Assembly (NCBI RefSeq): GCF_000215975.1
Contig: NC_015682.1
Span: 1,240,001-1,304,000, forward strand
Reading direction: 5' to 3'
Source: Thermodesulfobacterium geofontis OPF15
GTDB taxonomy: Bacteria; Desulfobacterota; Thermodesulfobacteria; Thermodesulfobacteriales; Thermodesulfobacteriaceae
Length of the DNA stretch: 64,000 nt
Under the pieces are notes generated by a model, which saw only the letters and a program-made list of their open reading frames with translations, was not told the DNA's origin and searched no databases. Shown in pieces: positions 1 to 9,500 of the stretch; the first letter of the stretch is position 1, and each line of letters begins with the position of its first letter. The translations under genes were made by a program, and so were the position numbers.

Positions 1-702
1 GATAAAAGAACAAACTATCTTATTCAAACAGAAAAGTTGGCAACCTTGGGAACTTTCCTTTTTGGTTTAACCCACGAGCTAAATAATCCTCTTAATAATA
101 TTTATACTACTTGTCAAGTACTAAAAGAGGAATTAAAAGGAGGGAATTTTTCTCAAGAATTTATGGAAGATTTGCTTACTGAAATGGAAAAAGAAATAGA
201 ACGAATTAAAAGATTTGTAAAGGGAATTTTAGATTATTCTAAGCCTGGAGAAAAGAGAGAGATAGAACTAAAAGAATTGGTGGAAGAAACAAAATTTTAT
301 TTAAAAGGTGCTATACCTCACCGAATAGAAGTTAAACTTGAAATACCAGAAAATTTAAAAATTTGGGTTGATCCTCAACAGATGAAACAAGTTTTTATTA
401 ACCTTTTTAAAAATTCAATTGATGCTATAGAAAATGAGGGTCAAATAAAAATTTCAGCTGAAGAAAAGGAAAATCAAATAGTTATATATTTTTCAGACAC
501 TGGTAAAGGGATTCCAGCTGATATACTACCTAAAATTTTTGAACCATTCTTTACTACTAAAAGCGGTGACAGAGGTTATGGGATAGGAATGTTTATTGTT
601 TATCATCTTATTAAAAATCATGGAGGCACTATAGAGGTAGAAAGTGAAGTAAATAAAGGTACTACCTTCATTATAAAGCTCCCCAAAAAGGAAATGGTTT
701 AA
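1..702 (+). CDS. Sensor histidine kinase, C-terminal part (5' end outside window)
   Basis: Catalytic core of a two-component sensor kinase that autophosphorylates on His and passes the phosphate to a response regulator. The frame is open from base 1 (the residues before the TTG at 37 continue the usual EKLATLGT helix), so the sensor part lies upstream of the window and no real start is visible. Seen: H-box HELNNPLNN, N-box around NLFKNSIDAI, G-boxes DTGKGIP and GYGIGMFIV of the HATPase_c fold. No membrane segment is present in the visible part. It ends 3 bases before a sigma-54 response regulator, so the two are almost certainly a cognate NtrB/NtrC-like pair. The signal sensed cannot be read from this fragment. 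Confidence 0.93.
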   Translation, partial: DKRTNYLIQTEKLATLGTFLFGLTHELNNPLNNIYTTCQVLKEELKGGNFSQEFMEDLLTEMEKEIERIKRFVKGILDYSKPGEKREIELKELVEETKFYLKGAIPHRIEVKLEIPENLKIWVDPQQMKQVFINLFKNSIDAIENEGQIKISAEEKENQIVIYFSDTGKGIPADILPKIFEPFFTTKSGDRGYGIGMFIVYHLIKNHGGTIEVESEVNKGTTFIIKLPKKEMV

Positions 703-705
703 GCT

Positions 706-2070
706 ATGGAACAACAATTTAAAATTTTAGTAGTAGATGACGAGAAACTTACTTTAAAAAATTTAAAATATATCTTAACTAAAGAAGGATATGAAGTAAA
801 AGCAGTTGATAACGGAATGAGTGCTTTAAATCTTCTAAAAAATGAAGAATTTGATTTAGTGATTACTGATCTTAAAATGGATATGGTTTCAGGTTTGGAT
901 ATTTTAGAAAAATGTAAAGAATGGTATCCAGATACAGAGGTAATTATGATTACTGCTTATGGATCAATTGATTCTGCAATCCAAGCTATGAAATTGGGAG
1001 CCTATCATTATATAACTAAGCCTTTTAGACTGGATGAACTTAAAATATTAGTTAAAGAGGCTTTGGAAAAAGTAAGAATTAAAAAGGAAAATAAAAGATT
1101 GAAAGAAGAATTTGAAAGATTAAAAGGTACTGTAGTTCATATAATTACTCAAAATCCAGAAATGAAAAAAATTTTGGAGTTAGCTGAAAAGGTAGCTCCC
1201 ACTGATTGCCCAGTTTTAATACTTGGAGAAACAGGTACAGGAAAGGAACTTTTAGCTCGTTATATTCATCAACATAGTAGACGAAAAGATAAAGTTTTTT
1301 TAGCTATAAACTGTGGAGCCTTTACAGAGGAACTTTTAGCTAATGAACTTTTTGGACATGAAAAGGGAGCCTATACTGGGGCGGTTTCTACTAAAAAAGG
1401 TCTTTTAGAGGTAGCTTCTGGGGGAACTTTATTTTTAGATGAAATTACTGAAATGAGTCCTACTATGCAAGTAAAATTTCTAAGAGTACTTCAAGAAAAA
1501 GAGTTTATAAGATTAGGAGGTACAGAACCTATAAAGGTTGATGTAAGAATAATTGCTGCTACAAATAGAGATATTAAAAAGGAGATTGAAAAGGGCAGGT
1601 TTAGAGAGGATTTGTATTATAGGTTAAATGTGATTTCTTTTAACCTTCCACCTTTATGCCAAAGAAAAGAAGATATTCCACTTTTGTGTTATTACTTTCT
1701 AAACAAATATGCTAAAGAAATGAACAAAGAGGTAAAGGAGATTTCAGAAGAGGCTATGGAATTACTTTTAAGTTATGATTATCCAGGTAATGTAAGGGAG
1801 CTCGAAAATATTATTGCTCGAGCTGTAGCTTTAACTAACTCTTCAAAAATAGAACTTTCTCATCTACCAGAAGATCTTAAAAAATTTAAAATATTTACAT
1901 TTCGCAAAAAAAATTTTCCATTACCAACTTTAGAAGAACAAGAAAAGGAATATATTAAAATGGTTCTTAAGGAAGTAGGAGGGAATAAGACTTTAGCTGC
2001 CCAGATTTTAGGCATTGACCGTGCAACCCTTTGGAGAAAGCTCAAAAAATACTCCTTAGAAAATGAATAA
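706..2070 (+). CDS. Sigma-54-dependent response regulator, NtrC family
   Basis: Enhancer-binding activator of sigma-54 RNA polymerase. Domains in order: receiver (about 1-122, phospho-acceptor Asp55 in ITDLKMD, Lys105 in TKPF), AAA+ domain (about 145-385) with Walker A GETGTGK at 174-180, the sigma-54 contact loop as GAYTGA at 221-226 (a common variant of GAFTGA), Walker B TLFLDE at 241-246, and a Fis-type helix-turn-helix at the C-terminus (about 412-452, NKTLAAQILGIDRATLWRKL). Length 454 is normal for the AtoC/ZraR/NtrC class. It starts 3 bases after the kinase stop and is surely co-transcribed. Targets are unknown. It is a second candidate for the sigma-54-like promoters near glnA, but the NifA-like gene at 13485 is closer. 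Confidence 0.95.
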   Translation: MEQQFKILVVDDEKLTLKNLKYILTKEGYEVKAVDNGMSALNLLKNEEFDLVITDLKMDMVSGLDILEKCKEWYPDTEVIMITAYGSIDSAIQAMKLGAYHYITKPFRLDELKILVKEALEKVRIKKENKRLKEEFERLKGTVVHIITQNPEMKKILELAEKVAPTDCPVLILGETGTGKELLARYIHQHSRRKDKVFLAINCGAFTEELLANELFGHEKGAYTGAVSTKKGLLEVASGGTLFLDEITEMSPTMQVKFLRVLQEKEFIRLGGTEPIKVDVRIIAATNRDIKKEIEKGRFREDLYYRLNVISFNLPPLCQRKEDIPLLCYYFLNKYAKEMNKEVKEISEEAMELLLSYDYPGNVRELENIIARAVALTNSSKIELSHLPEDLKKFKIFTFRKKNFPLPTLEEQEKEYIKMVLKEVGGNKTLAAQILGIDRATLWRKLKKYSLENE

Positions 2071-2217
2071 ATAATTTAAATCTTAAGAAATCTTATCAGC
2101 TTTTTCCTCTCAATAAGAGACTTTTCAGTAACTCATATCAAATTTTTTAAAATTAAAAAAAGAAAATGTGAAAAAAATACTATTTTAGTAAAAAAGATAG
2201 TTTCTACAGGTTTTTAG

Positions 2218-2246
2218 TTTACAAGCTTACGTTTTTAATTTATAAT
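2218..2246 (+). promoter_or_regulatory. Sigma-70 promoter of trmO
   Basis: TTTACA at 2218-2223, 17-base spacer, TATAAT at 2241-2246: a near-perfect housekeeping promoter. Transcription would start about 2253, only some 10 bases before the trmO ATG at 2263, and no Shine-Dalgarno sequence is visible, so the mRNA may be nearly leaderless. The rest of the 2071-2262 gap is AT-rich with nothing I can assign. Confidence 0.65.
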
Positions 2247-2262
2247 AAAGCAAATAATAAAA

Positions 2263-2688
2263 ATGAAAAAAGAAGAGTATATTTTTAAACCTATCGGATA
2301 TGTAAAAACCTCTGCTACTTCCATTCCAAGGCACTGGAGTTGTTCTGATGTAGAAGGAGAAATAATTTTAGATCCTGAATATAAAGAAGGACTTAAAGAT
2401 ATAAAACCAGGAGATAAAATAGTTGTTCTTTTTTGTTTTCATAAATCTCCCTCTTTTACTAAAGATAAATTAATCCAAAAACCTCCTCATAAAGATAAAC
2501 CTACAGGGGTATTTAATACTTGTTCTCCTATTAGACCAAATCCTATTGGGCTTTCTGTATTAGAGGTTTTAGATATTAAAGATAATATCATAAAAGTTAA
2601 AAGGATAGATATGTTTGATGGGACTCCTGTTTTTGATATAAAACCATATAAGGCTTATTCAGAAATTGTTGAGAGGGAAGAAAATTAA
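2263..2688 (+). CDS. trmO: TrmO/TsaA family tRNA (N6-threonylcarbamoyladenosine37-N6)-methyltransferase
   Basis: SAM-dependent methyltransferase of the UPF0066/TsaA family; the characterised E. coli TrmO methylates t6A37 of tRNA-Thr. The family signature is clear: IGYVKT near the N-terminus, then IPRHWSCSDVEGEI, and the conserved SAM-site block GVFNTCSPIRPNPIGLS at about residues 83-99, followed by DMFDGTPVFDIKPY. At 141 aa it has only the beta-barrel methyltransferase domain and lacks the C-terminal extension of the 235-residue E. coli protein, as in many archaeal and deep-branching bacterial members. Family assignment is firm; the exact tRNA substrate is inferred. A decayed DUF169 gene follows at once. 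Confidence 0.9.
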   Translation: MKKEEYIFKPIGYVKTSATSIPRHWSCSDVEGEIILDPEYKEGLKDIKPGDKIVVLFCFHKSPSFTKDKLIQKPPHKDKPTGVFNTCSPIRPNPIGLSVLEVLDIKDNIIKVKRIDMFDGTPVFDIKPYKAYSEIVEREEN

Positions 2689-2699
2689 AAAGGAGGAGA

Positions 2700-3028
2700 A
2701 TGGAACAAGGAAAATTAATCCTCACCAACTTTCAGCTCTTATTGTACTTGCAAATTATGGAAGAGAAAGTTTTAATAATGTGATTATTCCTTGGGCTGCA
2801 GGATGTCAAACAATCGGGATATGTGCTTATAAGGAATGTTACTCAAAACCTCAAAAAGCTGTAGTAGGGCTAACGGATCTTTCAGCCAGAAAAAATGTTA
2901 GAAAACAGCTTGGAGATAATATTTTTACCTTTGCTATTCCTTTTGAAATGTTTTTGGAAATGGAAGAAAATATAGAAAGTAGCTTCTTATATAGAAACGT
3001 ATGGAAATATCTTTCTAAGTTTTTATAA
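2700..3028 (+). pseudogene. DUF169 protein remnant (C-terminal half only)
   Basis: The readable frame matches only the C-terminal half of DUF169 (COG2043) proteins: HQLSALIVLANYGR, IIPWAAGCQTIG, VVGLTDLSARKNVRKQLG, and FEMFLEMEENIESSFL. Members are normally about 230-260 aa, so the N-terminal half is missing. A good ribosome site (AGGAGG at 2691-2696) and ATG at 2700 survive just after trmO, but that ATG is out of frame with the DUF169 residues and stops after 28 codons. The homologous frame has only a TTG inside trmO (2666) as start. This looks like a deletion that fused the gene's own start region out of frame to its C-terminal half. A short functional protein is possible but unlikely. Confidence 0.75.
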
Positions 3029-3119
3029 AATTTCAAAAAATATTCTTTTACCTCTGTTTTTATTAAAATTTGATGTTAAAATATGACAATTTTGGAAATC
3101 TTTTGGAAAGGAGTTAAAA

Positions 3120-4487
3120 ATGGAGGAGAAAAAAATATTGCTTTCAGAGAGGGAATTGCCTACTGAATGGTATAATGTTCTACCTGATTTACCTGAACAA
3201 TTACCTCCACCTATAAATCCAGCAACAGGAGAACCTATTAAACCAGAAGATTTACTTCCAGTTTTTCCTATCTCTCTTATAAAACAAGAAATATCTCAAA
3301 ATAGATGGATCCCTATACCTGATGAGGTTTTAGAGGTATATAAATTATGGAGGCCTACTCCTCTTGTTAGAGCCTATGAGCTTGAAAAATATTTAAATAC
3401 ACCTGCAAGAATATATTATAAAAATGAAAGTGTATCTCCTACAGGAAGTCATAAGCCTAATACAGCAGTTGCTCAAGCTTACTTTAATAAAATTGAAGGG
3501 GTAAAGAGATTAACTACTGAAACCGGTGCAGGACAATGGGGTTCAGCATTAGCATTTGCATGTAATATCTTCGGTCTTAAATGTAGAGTTTATATGGTAA
3601 AAGTTAGTTATTATCAAAAACCTTTTAGAAAGTCATTAATGCATATATGGGGTGCTGAAGTTTTTCCATCCCCTACAAATTTAACTAACGCAGGAAGAAA
3701 AATTTTAGCAGAGGATCCTGATTCTCCAGGTTCTTTAGGTATTGCTATTTCTGAAGCAATTGAAGATGCTGTAACCAATGAGGATACTAAATATTCCTTA
3801 GGAAGTGTTCTTAATCATGTATTACTTCATCAAACAATTATAGGTCTTGAAACCAAAAAACAATTGGAACTTATTAATGAAAAGCCTGATATTTTAATAG
3901 GATGTGTAGGTGGGGGAAGTAATTTTGGAGGATTTATTTTGCCCTTCGTTCCTGAAAAACTCAAAGGTAAAAGCGAGGTTAAATTTTTAGCAGTTGAGCC
4001 TACTGCCTGTCCTACCCTTACAAAGGGTTTATATCTTTATGATTTTGGAGATACTGTAGGACTTACTCCCCTTCTTAAAATGTATACCTTAGGACATAAT
4101 TTTGTGCCTCCTAAAATTCATGCAGGTGGATTAAGATATCATGGAGATGCACCAATTCTTTGTTATCTTGTTTATAAAAATTTAGTTGAAGCAGTTGCAT
4201 ATACACAAAAAGCTGTATTTGAGGCAGCAATTATTTTTGCTAAAACTGAGGGTATATTACCAGCCCCTGAGACTGCACATGCTATAAAGGCTGTCATTGA
4301 TGAAGCTATAAAATGTAAAGAAACTAAAGAGGAAAAATGTATAGTATTTAATTTCAGTGGTCATGGGTATTTTGATATAAATGCTTATGATCAATATTTA
4401 GAAAGTAAACTTGAAGATGTTGATTATGCAGATGAAATGATAAAGAAGACCTTAGAAGAAATTAAAAAATTACCAGGTAATGTTTAA
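3120..4487 (+). CDS. trpB: Tryptophan synthase beta chain, TrpB2 type
   Basis: PLP enzyme joining serine and indole to make tryptophan. Length 455 and the N-terminal block ([19 protein letters not shown]) are those of the TrpB2 subgroup, not the about 400-residue TrpB1 that partners TrpA. The PLP lysine lies in SPTGSHKPN (Lys112); the phosphate-binding glycine loop is [10 protein letters not shown] (about 262-271). Clear ribosome site (AAAGGAG at 3108-3114) before ATG 3120. No trpA or other trp gene is nearby, which is usual for TrpB2; this form is thought to work alone, salvaging indole or using phosphoserine in some species. The function in this cell is inferred. Confidence 0.93.
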   Translation: MEEKKILLSERELPTEWYNVLPDLPEQLPPPINPATGEPIKPEDLLPVFPISLIKQEISQNRWIPIPDEVLEVYKLWRPTPLVRAYELEKYLNTPARIYYKNESVSPTGSHKPNTAVAQAYFNKIEGVKRLTTETGAGQWGSALAFACNIFGLKCRVYMVKVSYYQKPFRKSLMHIWGAEVFPSPTNLTNAGRKILAEDPDSPGSLGIAISEAIEDAVTNEDTKYSLGSVLNHVLLHQTIIGLETKKQLELINEKPDILIGCVGGGSNFGGFILPFVPEKLKGKSEVKFLAVEPTACPTLTKGLYLYDFGDTVGLTPLLKMYTLGHNFVPPKIHAGGLRYHGDAPILCYLVYKNLVEAVAYTQKAVFEAAIIFAKTEGILPAPETAHAIKAVIDEAIKCKETKEEKCIVFNFSGHGYFDINAYDQYLESKLEDVDYADEMIKKTLEEIKKLPGNV

Positions 4488-4493
4488 TAATTT

Positions 4494-5297
4494 TTATATA
4501 GAATCAAGATAAAGCATTATATAGAACCCTAAGAAAAATCCTGCAGTAATTAATAGTTCATTATCTTCACCTTTGTATATTTCTGGAATTAGTTCTTTTA
4601 TTGTAACATAAAGCATAGCTCCCCCTGCTAAACTCAATCCATAGGGAAGAAGGAAGAAAAATTCTTTAAAAAATAAAGCACCTATAATTACTGTAATAAA
4701 TTCTGCAACCCCACTTAATATCCCCAGAAAAATGGGCATAAATCTTTTTTGTTGGAGACTTGCTAAAGGTAAAGCTACCACTGCTCCTTCAGGGGCATCT
4801 TGTATACCTATAGCTATAGTTGTAATAAGACCATCCTTTGTATCAAAAGCTAAACTGGTTCCTACAGCTAATCCCTCTGGAAGATTGTGTACAATCATAG
4901 CAAATATAAGAAGCCAAGCTAATTTAAATTTATCTTTTAGTTCTTGAGGACCTTCATATCCTTTAATTAAATGTTCATGAGGAATTAGTCTGTCAATTAT
5001 TAAAATTAACATAATTCCTAAAAACATCCCTATTGCTGTGGGGAAAAAACTATTTGTTATTTTTATGGAAGGTAAGATTAAACTTGTAAAGCTTGCAGTA
5101 AGCATTATTCCTGCAGCAAAGGAAAGATTTAGATTTATACCCCAAGAAGGGATTTTCTTAGAGAAAATAGCTATTAAAGCACCTAAAGAAGTCATAAGAG
5201 TTAGAAATAAACCTGCAATAAGCATGATAATTATTAAGTTATTATTAGATATAATTAGAAACCAATTAATTAAGAACCTGAGAAATTCTTCTGGCAT
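4494..5297 (-). CDS. ZIP family metal transporter (ZupT-like)
   Basis: Integral membrane protein of the ZIP family importing Zn2+ and related divalent metals. About eight hydrophobic helices can be seen over 267 aa. The two metal-site helices carry the family motifs: VHNLPEGLAVG (TM4; His, Asn, Glu ligands) and QDAPEGAVVALP (TM5, with Asp where many members have His or Asn-His). Ribosome site GAGG about 9 bases before the ATG. It converges with trpB2, leaving 6 bases between stops. A ZnuCB-like ABC system sits elsewhere in the window (50680-52225). Metal preference cannot be read from the sequence. Confidence 0.9.
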   Translation of the reverse strand: MPEEFLRFLINWFLIISNNNLIIIMLIAGLFLTLMTSLGALIAIFSKKIPSWGINLNLSFAAGIMLTASFTSLILPSIKITNSFFPTAIGMFLGIMLILIIDRLIPHEHLIKGYEGPQELKDKFKLAWLLIFAMIVHNLPEGLAVGTSLAFDTKDGLITTIAIGIQDAPEGAVVALPLASLQQKRFMPIFLGILSGVAEFITVIIGALFFKEFFFLLPYGLSLAGGAMLYVTIKELIPEIYKGEDNELLITAGFFLGFYIMLYLDSI

Positions 5298-5477
5298 AAT
5301 CTTTATCCTCTTTTTTAAATTTCAGTTTTTTAAATTTTTTATAATAAAAATTAGAAATAAATCAATTCTATATGTAAATTTTAATACTAAATTAAAAATA
5401 TTAATAATAATTACTATTTTAAAAATTTTAATAAGAAATACTTGATTTTTCTTTAAAGTTTTTAAAAATTATAATAT

Positions 5478-5960
5478 ATGAAAATAAATTTTGAACAAGA
5501 GAAGATTTTTGAAGAACCAATTATTTTTCACTTAGTTGTAACTGCCAAATGTCAAGGTAAATGTAAAGGTTGTATTAATACTTTTTATGTTGCCTTTTAT
5601 GGTGGAGAACCCTTATTAGAGTTGGATAAGATTTTAAAAGTAAAAAAGATTTTAGATAGTTATTATAATTTTAAATACATTATTTACACTAATGGTTTAT
5701 TATTAAGAAATTTTATAAAATTTAAAGAGGAAGTTCTTGATTTTAAGTTTATAATCGTTTCAATTGATGGGAAAGAAAAACAACATAATATGGTAAGACC
5801 AAAAATTGATTATAAAAAAAATTTATCATAATTTAAAGTACTTTAAGCAAAAATTTAATAAAAATTCTATAATAATGCGGTCAACCTTTATATTCATTAT
5901 CTTAGGGTAGGGGAGATAAGATTTGTTTTCCCTGGATATTTTACCGAGGTAGTTCCTTAA
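5478..5960 (+). pseudogene. Radical SAM protein remnant (internal deletion, frameshift)
   Basis: Begins like a radical SAM enzyme of the SPASM/peptide-maturase type: the 4Fe-4S motif CQGKCKGC (CxxxCxxC) then FYGGEPLLE. The stretch that normally separates these (about 30-40 residues) is absent, so there is an internal deletion at CIN/TFY. The frame stops at 5831; the similarity seems to continue in another frame (YHNLKYFKQKFNKNSIIMRSTF region, about 5827-5885) and a further frame ends FPGYFTEVVP before a stop at 5958-5960. A -10-like TATAAT lies at about 5470, only 3 bases before the ATG. I read this as a dead gene; no partner precursor peptide gene is visible. Confidence 0.7.
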
Positions 5961-5985
5961 TTAGATTTATTATTAAAATTGAAAT

Positions 5986-6293
5986 TTAAGTCCTTAATTT
6001 TAAGTAATAAATTATTTTTAAGTAATTGTCGAAAAGGTTTTTTTCCAATTGACAATAGCTCCATTTAAAGCATCTATTTCCATTGATTTCCTATTTTTAA
6101 GATCGTAATACATGATTTTCCCATCAATTTCTGCTTTTTTATTGCCAAAGAGTCCTGTCATTTTAAGAGTTTTACCTTTAAGTAAGGATAAATGTTTTTC
6201 TTTAACAAAGGCATTTACTTGATGTCCTGCACTCTTTAGAGCTACAGCAAATACTGTACCAAGAGCTCCTAAACCAAAAATAAGAACTTTCAT
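5986..6293 (-). pseudogene. Ketopantoate reductase (PanE/ApbA) remnant, N- and C-terminal pieces joined
   Basis: The first about 55 residues are the NADP-binding start of ketopantoate reductase (MKVLIFGLGALGTVFA, GxGxxG). Directly after IDGKI comes MEIDALNGAIVNW, which belongs to the C-terminal substrate domain (usual motif EIDALNGAVV about 230 residues in). So roughly 150 residues are deleted in frame, removing the catalytic lysine region. The frame ends at 6018; a shift of frame would allow a few more C-terminal-like residues to a stop at 5986-5988. It cannot be an active PanE. It lies tail to tail with the radical SAM remnant, so this 0.8-kb stretch is a small gene graveyard. Confidence 0.75.
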
Positions 6294-6500
6294 AATTTTA
6301 TTTAATCTCTTGTTAAGATTTTCATTAATTATAACATTTTTTCTAAAACAACGAAGTTTAAAATAACTTCCGATAATATATATTATGTAAAATAACTCGA
6401 AATAAAAAACTGAAAATCTTTTAATTATTTTTAAAAATTTAAAAATTTAACGCTCAGACTTTTACAGAATTAATAAAGATAGAAGCCGAAGAAGAAAAAT

Positions 6501-9500
6501 TTAACCTTCTCCTCCAGCTTCTTTAATTTCTAATACATGTTTATGATATTGTTCTAATGGAATGATTTTGAAAAATTTATTTAAATAGATATCAAAATTA
6601 TCAAGAATATGTTTTGCCCATAAACTTTGAGTATAGTTATAATGTCTTGTTATAAGTTCTTTTAGTTCTTTTACTTCAGCTTCTATTAAAAGTTCCCTTA
6701 AAGTTACATAAGAATAATTGAGTCTATTTTCTAACTTACCATCAAGATTTAATACATAGGCATATCCTCCGGTCATACCAGCTCCAAAATTAAAACCTAC
6801 ATTCCCAAGAACTACCACTATTCCTCCAGTCATATATTCACAACAATGAAGACCGGCTCCCTCTATTACTGCTATAGCCCCACTATTTCTAATAGCAAAT
6901 CTTTCTCCCGCTTTTCCAGCTGCATAAAGTTCACCACCTGTAGCACCATAAAGACAAGTATTTCCCATTATTACGTGATTTTGTGAATCCTCAATCCCTA
7001 CAGGTTTTATAATAATTTTTCCTCCATACATACCCTTTCCTACATAATCGTTAGCTTCTCCAATTAAGGTTAAAGTCAATCCCCTATGATTAAAAGCTCC
7101 AAAACTTTGTCCAGCTGTTCCAAAAAAAGTCAAGTTAATAGTATCCTCTGGTAGACCTTTATCTTTATATTTCACAGCTATATAATAGTTAAGTCTTGTA
7201 GGAATACTTCTGTCTACATTTCTTATAGGATATTCTTTAAAAACTTTCTCTTCTCTTTCTATATAAGGAACTATTTCTTCTTCAAGTTTTTTAGCAAGCT
7301 CTGATCTTCTTGGATTATCATTTCTTTTTACTAAACACCTTAAGGGTTTGTCTTTAGGATAATCATCTATAAGGAATTTTTTTAGTTTAATTCGTTTAGA
7401 CCCAGGATATTCCTCAAAAGTTTTTATTTCTAAAAGGTCTCTTCTTCCAATAATTTCATCTAAACTTTTGACTCCTATTTCGGAAAGAATTTCTCTAACT
7501 TCTTGAGCTACAGCTCTAAAATAAGCCATCACTTCTTCTACTTTGCCTTTAAATTTTTTTCTATGTTCACTATCTTGAGTTGCAATTCCTGTAGGACATT
7601 TATTAGTATGACAACTACGGCACATAATACATCCAAGAGCAACCATTGCAGCTGTTCCAAAACCAAATTCTTCTGCTCCAAAAAGCGCAGCTATAACTAT
7701 ATCTTTTCCTGTTCTAATAGCTCCATCAGTTTTGATAATTACTTTATCTCTAAGGTCGTTTTCCATTAAAATTTTTTGCGTCTCTGCAAGTCCGATTTCC
7801 CAATAATTTCCAGCATACTTGATAGAAGAATAAGGACTGGCACCTGTTCCCCCTTCTCCTCCACTAATTTGAACCAAATCAGCATATCCTTTAGCTACCC
7901 CAGCTGCAATTGTTCCTACTCCTGTTTCTGCAACCAATTTTACACATACTTTAGCTTTTGGATTAGCTTCTTTTAAATCATTAATTAACTGAGCAAGGTC
8001 TTCAATTGAATATATATCATGATGTGGAGGGGGAGAAATTAAGGTAACTCCTGGTTGAGAATGTCTTAATCTTGCTACGTAATCATTAACTTTATGTCCG
8101 GGGAGTTGCCCTCCTTCTCCTGGTTTTGCTCCTTGAGCTATTTTTATTTCTATTTCTTCAGCCGAAGCTAAATAAGTAGGAGTTACACCAAATCTACCAG
8201 AAGCAACTTGTTTAATAGCAGAATTTTTAATAGTCCAATATCTTTTAGGATCTTCTCCTCCCTCTCCTGAATTACTTCTCATACCTAATCTATTAGCAGC
8301 TTCAGCTAAAGTTTCATGAGCTTCGGGAGAAAGGGCTCCTAAGGACATAGCGCTTATCACGAATCTTTTTAAAATATTTTCAATAGGTTCAACCTCTTCT
8401 ATTGGTAAAGGTTTTTCTGCTTTTTTATAAGTTAAAAGATCTCTTATGAATACAGGACGGGTATTATTTGCAATTTTGGAAAATTCTTTATAATCTTCAT
8501 ATTTTTTTGTTTTTAAAAATTTATGTAATGCCTTTATTAAATAAGGGGACCAAGCATGCCATTCTCCTCCCTTTTTAAATCGCATCTCTCCCCCAATAGG
8601 GATTTCGGGTTTTTCATGTTCAAAAGCCCATTTATGTCTTTTTCTTACACTTTCTTCAATTTCTTGAATTCCATCAGCTTCTAAAGTTACTGGAGTATCA
8701 GGAAAATACTTCTCAACAAAGTCTTTATTTAGACAAACTGTTTCAAAAATTTTCCCTCCGTGATAAGAATTTAAAGTTGAAATACCCATTTTGGAGAGAA
8801 TTTTTAAAATCCCAGCTTCTAAAGCTTTTTTATAATTTAAGATAGCTGTCTCAACTTCATTTTTGATTTCTCCTTTTTCACAAAGCTCACGAATAATTTC
8901 ATAAGCTAAATAAGGATACACAGCACAAGCTCCATAACCTATAAGACAACAAATTTGATGAGTGTCTCTTGCTTCTCCTGTTTCAATTATTATGGAGACT
9001 TTTGTAACCAAATTTTTTTTCCACAAATAATGAAAAATTCCTGAAACAGCAAGCAAGCTCGGGACAGCTATTTTATCAGAAGAAATGTCTTTGTCCGAAA
9101 GTACAAGTATTTCGGTACCTTCTTTTACTAATTTTTCAGCTTCTTTAAAAAGTTCCTCTAATCCCTCCTCTAAAGTTTTATCCTTAGAAAAAAGAATAGG
9201 AAGTTTATTAACTTTAAATTGTTTTTGTTCTAATATAGCTAAAAATTCTGAAGGAAGCAAAATTGGACTATCTATTTGGAGTTTTTTAGCATGAAAAGCG
9301 GTTTCCTTTAAAAAATTACCTTTACGACCTAATGCCATATATAAAGACATTATCTTTTTTTCTCTAATGGGATCTATAGGAGGATTGGTAACCTGAGCAA
9401 ATTTTTGTCTAAAATATTTAAAGAGTAAAACTGGGTTTTCAGAAAGAGGAGGAATAGGTGTGTCGTTACCTGCAGAGAAGGTAAGTTCACTTCCATTTTC

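Noticed and set aside
2700-2786. 28-codon frame after a good ribosome site downstream of trmO
   Set aside because: Looks like the leftover start of the decayed DUF169 gene rather than a real small protein.
5038-5445. Plus-strand frame opposite the ZIP transporter
   Set aside because: Complement of the ZIP gene plus an AT-rich gap; no start context and no similarity.
6294-6500. Possible further gene remnant between the PanE remnant and gltB
   Set aside because: Short open stretches exist but match nothing I recognise; AT-rich sequence gives such frames by chance.
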